In this document: positions 15,308 through 22,130 of the stretch, one piece after another
How the letters are laid out: the number at the start of each line of letters is the position of its first letter
Position numbering within the stretch: the stretch's first letter is position 1
Assembly (NCBI GenBank): GCA_035293245.1
Contig: DATDOO010000264.1
Location: 1-22,130, forward strand
Length of the DNA: 22,130 nt
Origin: DATDOO01 sp035293245
Lineage (GTDB): Bacteria > Pseudomonadota > Gammaproteobacteria > Methylococcales > Methylococcaceae
Reading direction: 5' to 3'
The notes under the pieces: model-generated
Database searches by the model: none
Seen by the model: the letters and a program-made list of their open reading frames with translations, nothing else
Told to the model about the DNA's origin: nothing
Made by a program: the position numbers and the translations under genes

Positions 15308-15354
15308 CATGGCGGGAGCGCCTTTCATGATTAAGGGAGACTTGCTCCGCCATG
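15308..15354. repeat. Inverted repeat directly after gspE
   Basis: CATGGCGGGAGC (15308-15319) pairs with GCTCCGCCATG (15344-15354) apart from one bulged base, with about 24 bases between. It lies 9 bases beyond the gspE stop codon. The CGCCATG at 15348-15354 also recurs exactly at the gspF start (7739-7745), at the other end of the inserted cassette. Confidence 0.6.
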
Positions 15355-15363
15355 ATCGTCAGC

Positions 15364-17157
15364 TCAAATATCCGTGGTGACGCGGATGATTTCTTCCACC
15401 GTCGTCAAACCCGCCACCGCCTTGCGTAGACCATCGTCGAGCATGGTGTCCATGCCTTCCGTCAGGGCGACCGCCTCGATCTGGCGCGCCTGGGCGTGCT
15501 CCATGACCAAACGCCTCAAGGCGTCGCTCATGACCAGGAATTCGACGATGGCCAGCCGCCCCAGGTAGCCCGCCCCTGCGCATTCCGCGCATCCGACGGG
15601 GCGGTAAAGCGTCACCTCTCCTTCCGGCACGAAGCGGCGAAGGCGGAACTTGTCGACTTGCGCCTCTGGAGCGGAATAAGCCTCGCGGCACTGGGGACAC
15701 AGGCGCCGCACCAGGCGCTGGCCGAGAATGCCGTTCACCGTGGAGGTGATCAGGTAGTTCTCCAACCCCATGTCCAGCAGACGGGTCACGCCGCCCGCGG
15801 CGTCGTTGGTGTGCAGGGTGGAGAGCACCAGGTGTCCGGTCAGGGCCGACTGCACGGCGATGCGCGCCGTTTCCAGGTCGCGCATTTCGCCGATCATGAT
15901 GACGTCCGGGTCCTGGCGCACGATGGAGCGCAGGGCGTTGGCGAAGGTCAGGCCGATCTGCGGTTTGGCCTGGATCTGGTTGACGCCCTCCAACTGGTAC
16001 TCGACCGGGTCCTCGACGGTGATGATCTTGCGCTCCGGAGTATTGATCCGGTTCAGGGCGGTGTAGAGCGTGGTGCTCTTGCCGCTGCCGGTCGGGCCGG
16101 TGATGAGGATGATGCCGTGCGGCAGGGCCAGCACGTCGAGGAAGCGCTTCAAGGCGTCGCCGTCGAATCCCAGGGTGGGGAAATCGAGCACGATGCTTTC
16201 CTTGTGCAACAAACGAATCACCACGCTTTCGCCGTACATCGTCGGCACGGTGGAGACGCGCAGATCCATCTCCTTGCCCTGCATTTGCAGATTGATGCGC
16301 CCGTCCTGGGGCAGGCGGCGCTCGGCGATGTTCATGCGGGCCATGATCTTGACGCGGGAAATCACCGCCGCCGTGGAGCGCACCGGCGGGGCGTCCACGT
16401 TGCGCAGCATGCCGTCCACGCGGTAGCGCACCTTGAGGGTGTTCTCGAACGGCTCGATGTGGATGTCGGAAGCGCGCGACTCCACCGCGTTCTGGAAAAT
16501 CAGGTTGACCAGGCGAATCACCGGCGCTTCGGAGGCCAGGTCTTTCAGATGCTCCACATCCGAATCGTCCAGTTCGCCGCCTCCGCCCGCCTCCCCCGTT
16601 TCCGGCGCCGCCACCGCTCCGCCGCCGCCGTGCCGCTCGACCACGCGCTCCAGGTCGGACGGCAAACCCACGCGCACCTCCACCGGCCTGCCCAGCGCCA
16701 GGGCCAGGGCGTCCAGGGGATAGGGGTCGATGGGATCGGCCGCCGCCACCACATAGCGTTCCGGCTGCGCTTCGATCCCGGCGATCAGGAACTCCTTGAG
16801 AAAACGCGGCGAAATCCCCTCCGGCAAGGGGGAAACCATGGGATAGGCGTTGGCGTCGACCAGGGGACGTTCGCTCAGGGACGCCAGCGCCTCGGCCATG
16901 TCGCGTTCCGACACCAGCCCCACCTTGACCAGCAAGCGCGGCAGCGGCGTATTGTCGCCCTGCGCAGACAGCCGTTTGGCTTTCGCCAGTTCATGGGGTT
17001 TGACCGTGCCGCCCTGCACGAGAAACTCGTTCAGGGGTGCATAGACATCCCGATTGGTTAAAATAGCTTCGATGAAGGAGTCCTCCCGAAAAATCTCTTC
17101 CTTTCCGGCGGCAACCCGGACGCCTCTGCCGGGAAAAAACCATCCGGGCTTTCCCAA
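15364..17157 (-). CDS. gspE: T2SS cytoplasmic ATPase GspE
   Basis: GspE powers pseudopilus assembly. The 597 residues contain two N-terminal helical/GspE_N regions (about 20-100 and 105-175), a Gly-rich linker (177-195), and the ATPase core. The core has Walker A GPTGSGKST (354-362), the Asp box ITVEDPVEYQ (379-388), Walker B DVIMIGEMRD (418-427) and the His box STLHTNDA (446-453). The tetracysteine zinc site is CPQC...CAEC (Cys487, 490, 523, 526). All motifs are intact. The start is uncertain: no in-frame ATG occurs near the N-terminus, an in-frame TGA lies just upstream, and TTG at 17157 is the longest option without a good ribosome site. It is the first gene of the T2SS operon but is parted from gspF by the R-M cassette. 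Confidence 0.95.
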   Translation of the reverse strand: MGKPGWFFPGRGVRVAAGKEEIFREDSFIEAILTNRDVYAPLNEFLVQGGTVKPHELAKAKRLSAQGDNTPLPRLLVKVGLVSERDMAEALASLSERPLVDANAYPMVSPLPEGISPRFLKEFLIAGIEAQPERYVVAAADPIDPYPLDALALALGRPVEVRVGLPSDLERVVERHGGGGAVAAPETGEAGGGGELDDSDVEHLKDLASEAPVIRLVNLIFQNAVESRASDIHIEPFENTLKVRYRVDGMLRNVDAPPVRSTAAVISRVKIMARMNIAERRLPQDGRINLQMQGKEMDLRVSTVPTMYGESVVIRLLHKESIVLDFPTLGFDGDALKRFLDVLALPHGIILITGPTGSGKSTTLYTALNRINTPERKIITVEDPVEYQLEGVNQIQAKPQIGLTFANALRSIVRQDPDVIMIGEMRDLETARIAVQSALTGHLVLSTLHTNDAAGGVTRLLDMGLENYLITSTVNGILGQRLVRRLCPQCREAYSAPEAQVDKFRLRRFVPEGEVTLYRPVGCAECAGAGYLGRLAIVEFLVMSDALRRLVMEHAQARQIEAVALTEGMDTMLDDGLRKAVAGLTTVEEIIRVTTDI

Positions 17158-17226
17158 CGAATCATGTCAGATGCGGACCGCGTCCGGCAATCTCCATTCT
17201 GTTACCGTCAACCCCCCACCGTGTAA
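17158..17226. promoter_or_regulatory. Divergent intergenic region between gspE and the redox gene
   Basis: These 69 bases separate the two divergent genes and must hold the start signals of the secretion operon, unless it starts inside the neighbour. A TTGACG reading toward gspE (near 17208-17213) could be a -35 box, but I see no matching -10 box at the usual distance. No clear operator palindrome is visible. The redox gene ATG at 17227 follows a TAA immediately and lacks a strong ribosome site. Confidence 0.4.
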
Positions 17227-20200
17227 ATGAGCACCAGCAACGACTCTCCCCTGACGCTCGGCATCGCCGGCTTCGGCTACGCCGACCTTTACGCCCCCGC
17301 CGGGCTCGCCCGACTGCACGCCGCTTTCGTGGAAGACTTGCAACGGCGGCATCTGGGTTTGTGGGACGAATACCAACTCTATCACGACGGCGCGCCCCTG
17401 GAACCGCCGCAACTCTCCGACCTGCTGGTGCGGCTGGGTGCGGCGGTGGGAGATTTCCTGGCGCGGCTTTTCGGCGTGGAAGAAGCGCGCGACGCCCAGC
17501 GGCGCGCCATCCTGGAGGAAATGGAGTCGATCTTCCGTTACCGGACGGAAATCGTCGCCAAGCTGGCCAGCCGCTTCCGCGGCGAAGACCCGGCCGCCTG
17601 GGACTGGAGCGCGCTGGACGCGCAAATCGCAATTCTGCGCGACGCCCTGGCGCCCGAGCACGCCGACGACCTTGAGAAATGCACCGCCCTTGTGGCGGCG
17701 CGCCTTTGGCAACTGACGCAGCCGGACGCCGCACCCGGCGACGTCGCCGCTTTACGGTCCAGCCTGTCCTGCCACAGCCAAGCGGCGCAAACCTTCGCCG
17801 GCCCGCTGCAAGGCGACGATTCCGCCCTGTTGGAGGCCCTGCTGGACGGCGTGCGCCGCTGGAGTTTCGCCGCCATGCAGCGCCCGGAGTTCCAAGGCTG
17901 GCTCAGCTTCAAGATTCCCGCGAAAACCGATTTCAACGACCTGGTGGCGCACGATACCCTCGACTGCCGCGGCTTCGGCGCCTGGGGTTCGCCGCACGGC
18001 CATCACCGCCGCCGGGACGGTTTCGCCCTCACCGACCGCCGCTTCGACGACCGGCACGTGCTGTACGAGGTCGATCACTGCATCTACTGCCATGACCGCG
18101 ACACCGACTCCTGCTCCAAGGGCATGCGCAACAGGAAGGACGGCACCTTCAAGACGAATACCCTCGGCGTGACCATCAGCGGTTGTCCCCTGGAGGAAAA
18201 GATTTCCGAGATGCACTGGCTCAAGCGCCAGGGTGACAACCTGGGCGCCCTGGCGCTGGTGATGCTCGACAACCCCCTGTGCCCGGGAACCGGGCACCGC
18301 ATCTGCAACGACTGCATGAAGGGCTGCATTTTCCAGAAGACCGAGCCGGTCAATATTCCGCAGATCGAGACCAACGTCCTCACCTCGGTGCTGTTCATGC
18401 CCTGGGGTTTCGAGATTTACGGCCTCTTGACGCGCTGGAACCCCCTCAACATCCGCCGGCCTTTCGCCCTGCCATACAACGGCAAGAACGTGCTGGTGGC
18501 GGGCATGGGGCCGGCGGGCTACACCCTGTCGCACTACCTGCTCAACGAAGGCTTCGGCGTGGTCGGCATCGACGGCCTGAAAATCGAGCCGCTGCCGCAG
18601 GAGCTGACCGGCGACGCCACGCGCCCGCCTCGGCCGGTCCGCGATTTCACCACGCTTTACGAGGAACTGGACCGGCGCATCGTGCTCGGTTTCGGCGGCG
18701 TGGCCGAATACGGCATCACCGTGCGCTGGGACAAGAATTTCCTCAAGGTCATCTACCTGACCCTGCTGCGCCGCGAGGCGTTCCGCTGTTACGGCGGGGT
18801 GCGCTTCGGCGGCACGTTGACCATCGGCGACGCCTGGCATCTGGGCTTCGACCACATCGCCGTCGCCGTCGGCGCGGGCAAGCCCACTTTGATCGGCCTC
18901 AAGAACGACCTGACCCGCGGCGTGCGCATGGCCTCGGATTTCCTCATGGCCTTACAACTCACCGGCGCAGCGCGCGAGTCCTCCCTGGCCAACCTGCAGG
19001 TGCGCCTGCCCGCCGGGGTGATCGGCGGCGGCCTGACCGCCATCGACACCGCCACGGAAACCCTGGCCTACTACCCGGTGCAGGTGGAGAAAGTCCTGCA
19101 CCGCTACGAATGGCTGTGCGGCGTGCACGGCGAGGCGGAAGTCCGCGCCCGTTACGACGCCGAGGAAGCCGCCATCCTCGACGAATTCCTGGAACACGGC
19201 CGCGCCATCCGCGCCGAGCGGGAACGCGCCCAGGCGGCGGACGAAAGGCCCGATTTCGTCCCGCTGTTGCAATCCTGGGGCGGCGTCACCCTGTTCTACC
19301 GCAAGGGCATGAAGGACGCGCCCGCCTACCGGCAGAACCACGAGGAAATCCGCGAGGGCCTGGAGGAAGGCATCTGGCTGGCGGAGGGCATGAGCCCCGT
19401 GGAAGCCCTCGACGACGCCTACGGCCACCTGCGCGCGGTGCGCTTCGACCGCCTGGCCGAGAAGGACGGGCGCTGGGTGCGGGACGCCGAACTGGAAGTG
19501 CCGCTCCGGAGCCTGTTCGTCGCCGCCGGCACCTCGCCCAACACCATCTACGAATCGGAACACCCGGACACCTTCGAGATGGACGGCAAGTTCTACCGCC
19601 GTCACGATCTCCCGGACGCGGGCGCCGACCTGGTTCCCGCCAGCGACACACCGGCGCCTAAAATCGGCCATCCCGCACCGTTCACGTCTTACCATCACAA
19701 CGGCCGCTACATCACCTTTTACGGCGACAACCACCCCGTTTATGCCGGCAACGTGGTCAAGGCCATGGCCAGCGCCCGGGACGGCTTTCCCTACATCGTC
19801 CGCCTGTTCGAGAAAGAACTCGCGGCGCTGGACGCCAACGCCCAGGCCCAGCGGGACCGGTCGCTGCTCGAGTTCCACCGGGAACTGGACGATCAGCTCA
19901 AAGCGAGCGTGGTTGCCGTCGACCGCCTCACGCCGACCATCATCGAAGTGGTGGTGCGCGCTCCGCTGGCCGCCCGGCACTTCCTGCCCGGCCAGTTCTA
20001 CCGGGTGCAGAACTACGAAAGCCATGCGCCTAAAGTGCGTGGCACCACCCTGGCCACCGAGGGCATCGCCCTGACCGGCGCCTGGGTCAACCACGAGGAC
20101 GGCCTGATTTCGCTCATCGCCCTGGAAATGGGCTCGTCCACGCGGCAGTGCACCCTCTGGCAACCCGGCGATCCGGTGGTGGTCATGGGCGCCACCGGCA

Positions 20201-20871
20201 CCCCGACCCACATCCCCTTCGGCCAGACCGTGCTGCTGGTCGGCGGGGGACTCGGCAACGCCGTGCTGTTCTCCATCGGCAAGGCGCTGCGTGCGGCGGG
20301 CAACCGGGTGCTGTACTTCGCTGGCTACCGCTCGGGGGAAGACCGCTTCAAGGTCGAGGAAATCGAATGCGCGGCGGATGCGATCGTCTGGGCGGTGGAC
20401 AAGCGCCCCGGCAACGACGCGTTGCCCGTCACGCGCAAGCAGGACAAAACCTTCGTCGGCAACATCGTCGAGGCGCTCCTCGCCTACGCCCGCGGCGACC
20501 TGGGCGAAACGCCGATCTACCTGGACGAAGTGGACGAAATGATCGTCATCGGCTCCGACCGCATGATGGACGCGGTCAAGCAGGCCCGCGAAGGCGTACT
20601 CCAGCCGCACCTCAAGCCCCACCACGCCGCCATCGGCTCCATCAATTCGCCGATGCAGTGCATGATGAAGGGCGTTTGCGCCCAGTGTCTGTGCAAGCAC
20701 GTCGATCTGGAAAGCGGCCAGGAAAGCTTCGTCTATTCCTGCTACAACCAGGATCAGCCGCTCGACCGGGTGGACTTCGCGCACCTGCGGGCGCGCCTGA
20801 GACAAAACACCGTGCAGGAAAAGCTCTCCACCCTGTGGCTGGAGGACTTGCTGGCCGAGCGCCAAGCCTGA
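17227..20871 (+). CDS. Multidomain FAD/NAD(P) oxidoreductase (GltD-like module fused to PyrK-like module)
   Basis: This is a 1214-residue soluble redox protein. Residues 1-275 form a largely helical region I do not recognise. Next is a GltD/DPYD-type double [4Fe-4S] domain with Cys285, 288, 296 and 320 and then Cys352, 360, 363 and 367. An FAD/NAD(P) Rossmann module follows, with VLVAGMGPAG (422-431) and GVIGGGLTAIDTA (597-609). The last third (about 890-1214) resembles PyrK, the electron-transfer subunit of dihydroorotate dehydrogenase B. It has a ferredoxin-reductase-like domain with LPGQFYRVQ (919-927) and a nucleotide-binding LLVGGGLGNA (1003-1012). A [2Fe-2S] motif, Cys1145-x5-Cys1151-x2-Cys1154, is followed by Cys1172. 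It probably passes electrons between NAD(P)H, flavins and an unknown partner. The substrate is not evident, and the neighbours do not reveal a pathway. Confidence 0.85.
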   Translation: MSTSNDSPLTLGIAGFGYADLYAPAGLARLHAAFVEDLQRRHLGLWDEYQLYHDGAPLEPPQLSDLLVRLGAAVGDFLARLFGVEEARDAQRRAILEEMESIFRYRTEIVAKLASRFRGEDPAAWDWSALDAQIAILRDALAPEHADDLEKCTALVAARLWQLTQPDAAPGDVAALRSSLSCHSQAAQTFAGPLQGDDSALLEALLDGVRRWSFAAMQRPEFQGWLSFKIPAKTDFNDLVAHDTLDCRGFGAWGSPHGHHRRRDGFALTDRRFDDRHVLYEVDHCIYCHDRDTDSCSKGMRNRKDGTFKTNTLGVTISGCPLEEKISEMHWLKRQGDNLGALALVMLDNPLCPGTGHRICNDCMKGCIFQKTEPVNIPQIETNVLTSVLFMPWGFEIYGLLTRWNPLNIRRPFALPYNGKNVLVAGMGPAGYTLSHYLLNEGFGVVGIDGLKIEPLPQELTGDATRPPRPVRDFTTLYEELDRRIVLGFGGVAEYGITVRWDKNFLKVIYLTLLRREAFRCYGGVRFGGTLTIGDAWHLGFDHIAVAVGAGKPTLIGLKNDLTRGVRMASDFLMALQLTGAARESSLANLQVRLPAGVIGGGLTAIDTATETLAYYPVQVEKVLHRYEWLCGVHGEAEVRARYDAEEAAILDEFLEHGRAIRAERERAQAADERPDFVPLLQSWGGVTLFYRKGMKDAPAYRQNHEEIREGLEEGIWLAEGMSPVEALDDAYGHLRAVRFDRLAEKDGRWVRDAELEVPLRSLFVAAGTSPNTIYESEHPDTFEMDGKFYRRHDLPDAGADLVPASDTPAPKIGHPAPFTSYHHNGRYITFYGDNHPVYAGNVVKAMASARDGFPYIVRLFEKELAALDANAQAQRDRSLLEFHRELDDQLKASVVAVDRLTPTIIEVVVRAPLAARHFLPGQFYRVQNYESHAPKVRGTTLATEGIALTGAWVNHEDGLISLIALEMGSSTRQCTLWQPGDPVVVMGATGTPTHIPFGQTVLLVGGGLGNAVLFSIGKALRAAGNRVLYFAGYRSGEDRFKVEEIECAADAIVWAVDKRPGNDALPVTRKQDKTFVGNIVEALLAYARGDLGETPIYLDEVDEMIVIGSDRMMDAVKQAREGVLQPHLKPHHAAIGSINSPMQCMMKGVCAQCLCKHVDLESGQESFVYSCYNQDQPLDRVDFAHLRARLRQNTVQEKLSTLWLEDLLAERQA

Positions 20872-21192
20872 AGAAAGTCCTTGCATGCGGCGGCACCGGT
20901 GCGTTCCGCGGGAATATTGCGGGGCCCGCAAAAACTGTAGACGGCTTTTGCACTTTGGGGCTCGCAAAGATTAAGGACGAAACGAATCCGGGACGGCCGC
21001 GGCGCGTCGGGGGCGGTCGGCGGCCTGAATTTGCGCGCGACGGGAGCAATTTCTCGTATCGAGGCACGGCGTGTGCATGATATCCATGGATATACCTGAA
21101 TTTCAGCGTAAACTAAGCCGCAAGATCGTCTCCCGGCCAGGAACGGCTCGTTGCCCTCTCCAAGCCAATCCGGACTAATTTCCCACCCCGAA
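20872..21192. other. Noncoding stretch between the redox gene and the TVP38-like gene
   Basis: These 321 bases hold no convincing gene. Visible structures are the palindrome GCACCGGTGC (20893-20902), a short hairpin TTGCGG/CCGCAA (20917-20931) with no following T-run, and a perfect 12-base palindrome TATCCATGGATA (21081-21092) that could be a regulator site for the downstream gene. A TTG at 21151 preceded by AGGA could give the next gene a 14-residue longer N-terminus. Confidence 0.5.
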
Positions 21193-21900
21193 ATGAAACC
21201 CCCAAAAGAGAATCCACTGAAGCGCTACCTTCTCAAATTCCTCCTGCTGGGAGCGCTGCTCGGCTGTGGTGCGGCGGTGTACCTGACGCCGCTCAAGGAA
21301 TGGATACGCGAGGAACAGGCCATGACCGTGTGGCTGGCCTCTTTCGGCGCCTGGGCCCCACCGGTTTATGTGGCCTGCGCCGCACTCCTGATGGCGGCGG
21401 GCGTGCCGCGCCTCCTCTTGTGCTCGGTCGCAGGACTGGCTTTCGGTTTCGTGGAGGGATTGTTCTGGAGTCATGCGGGCACTTTGCTGGGCTCCTATCT
21501 GACGTTCCTGTTCGTCCGCTGGAGCGGGCGCGACTGGTCGCTCGACCATTTCTCCCGCCTCCAGCCGTTCACCCATCACCTGGCCGAGCGCGGCATCCTC
21601 ACGGTGCTGCTGATCCGCCAATTGCCCATGAGCGGTTTTTACAACAACCTGCTTCTGGGCCTTACCGCGGTCAGCCACCGCGACTTTCTGTGGGGCAGCT
21701 TGCTCGGCTTCCTGCCGATGGGCGTGACCGCCTCATTGCTCGGCGCAGGGCTGATCCAGGCGGACGCAGCCACCGCCGCCCGCTACATGCTGCTGGCCGC
21801 CATCTGTTTCGCTGTGCTGGGTTTTCTCTTGAAGTGGCTGATGCTCCGCTGGAAAACGGCCGCGCCCGTCGCCCTGGCTTTACCTTCCGAAGAGCACTGA
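21193..21900 (+). CDS. TVP38/TMEM64 (VTT domain, DedA-like) membrane protein
   Basis: This 235-residue integral membrane protein has hydrophobic segments near residues 12-31, 52-68, 73-108, 134-158, 165-188 and 196-216. The central region carries the VTT-domain pattern: VPRLLLCSVAGLAFGFVEG, then GTLLGSYLTFLFVRWSGRDW, and later LIRQLPMSGFYNNLLLGL with the conserved Arg and Pro. Relatives have been linked to phospholipid flipping and membrane balance; the substrate here is unknown. The ATG at 21193 is chosen, although it lacks a clear ribosome site. TTG at 21151, with AGGA upstream, is the alternative. A terminator follows closely, so it ends its transcript. Confidence 0.85.
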   Translation: MKPPKENPLKRYLLKFLLLGALLGCGAAVYLTPLKEWIREEQAMTVWLASFGAWAPPVYVACAALLMAAGVPRLLLCSVAGLAFGFVEGLFWSHAGTLLGSYLTFLFVRWSGRDWSLDHFSRLQPFTHHLAERGILTVLLIRQLPMSGFYNNLLLGLTAVSHRDFLWGSLLGFLPMGVTASLLGAGLIQADAATAARYMLLAAICFAVLGFLLKWLMLRWKTAAPVALALPSEEH

Positions 21901-21924
21901 CTCGATCGCTCCGCCCATGACAAC

Positions 21925-21945
21925 AGCGCGATCCGCGCTTTTTTT
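21925..21945 (+). terminator. Intrinsic terminator after the TVP38-like gene
   Basis: A perfect six-base-pair stem, AGCGCG / CGCGCT with an ATC loop, is followed by a run of seven T residues ending at 21945. It begins 25 bases after the stop codon and is on the correct strand. This is the clearest terminator in the window. Confidence 0.88.
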
Positions 21946-22037
21946 GGTTTCCCTCCGTCCGCCCCCGAACATTCAAATCCTTTAATTTACTTGATTAGAA
22001 ACAATGTTCAGCCGAAGTGGAACCGAGCCATTTTTTT

Positions 22038-22126
22038 CCCTCCCCCCACGGGGGAGGGCCAGGGTGGGGGCGAGCTAAAACAAGGTCTTCGGCCAATTTG
22101 ATCGCCCCCATCCCAACCTTCCCCCG
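22038..22126. repeat. Palindromic repeat cluster at the right edge
   Basis: A perfect 9-base-pair hairpin, CCCTCCCCC / GGGGGAGGG (22038-22058), overlaps the left arm (22049-22073) of a larger imperfect inverted repeat whose right arm is 22102-22126. The arms match at about 20 of 25 positions, with 28 bases between. The G/C-rich core recalls the dispersed repeats elsewhere in this window. To its left, 21946-22037 is AT-rich, with a 7-base inverted pair GAACATT (21967-21973) / AATGTTC (22003-22009). I see no gene from 21901 to the right edge. Confidence 0.75.
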
Positions 22127-22130
22127 TAGG

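Noticed and set aside
15144..15353. A 69-codon minus-strand open frame just after gspE, beginning MAEQVS
   Set aside because: Most of it translates the repeat element between gspE and mod, and it overlaps the mod start. It may begin at an old gspF start site but is unlikely to be a gene.
15496..17061. A 521-codon plus-strand open frame opposite gspE
   Set aside because: It is a GC-rich antisense shadow of gspE with no recognisable domain. gspE has every expected motif on the other strand.
18952..20967. A 671-codon minus-strand open frame opposite the redox gene
   Set aside because: It is an antisense shadow rich in His, Gly and Val typical of reversed GC-rich codons. The plus-strand protein has clear cofactor motifs.

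Overview
The window is GC-rich chromosomal DNA with the gene order of a gammaproteobacterium. The type II secretion (T2SS) genes follow the Xanthomonas xps order E-F-G-H-I-J-K-L-M-N-D. The short palindromic repeats resemble those I associate with Methylococcales-like gammaproteobacteria. The genus cannot be settled from this sequence alone.

Layout: positions 1-7744 and 15364-17157 (minus strand) hold one T2SS operon. It encodes the ATPase GspE, the platform protein GspF, the major pseudopilin GspG, minor pseudopilins GspH, I, J and K, the inner-membrane assembly proteins GspL, GspM and an XpsN-like GspC analogue, and the secretin GspD, which runs off the left edge. The genes from gspF to gspD are tightly packed, with 1-14 base overlaps or short gaps, except for a structured 134-base gap in front of gspG.

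The main surprise lies between gspE and gspF, which I expect to be adjacent in an xps-type operon. A five-gene defence cassette (7747-15156) sits there, on the same strand and in the same transcriptional direction. It reads mod (type III N6-adenine methyltransferase), a small STAS-like DUF4325 protein, an AAA/ABC-type ATPase of the OLD/RecF kind, a small TOPRIM-like/DUF4276-like protein, and res (type III helicase-nuclease). The three middle genes are visibly AT-richer (sampled lines about 38-57% GC) than mod and res, and much more so than the T2SS genes, so the cassette looks nested: an accessory trio inside an R-M pair inside a secretion operon. The res stop codon lies 2 bases before the gspF start. 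Both mod and res carry palindromic repeat DNA in frame, and the specificity region of mod is compositionally distinct.

Right of a 69-base divergent intergenic region, the plus strand carries a 1214-residue multidomain redox protein: an unknown helical domain, a GltD-type double [4Fe-4S] and FAD/NAD(P) module, and a PyrK-like flavin/[2Fe-2S] module. It is followed by a TVP38/TMEM64 (DedA-like) membrane protein with a clear intrinsic terminator, then repeat-rich noncoding DNA to the right edge. I saw no tRNA, rRNA, CRISPR array, transposase or integrase.
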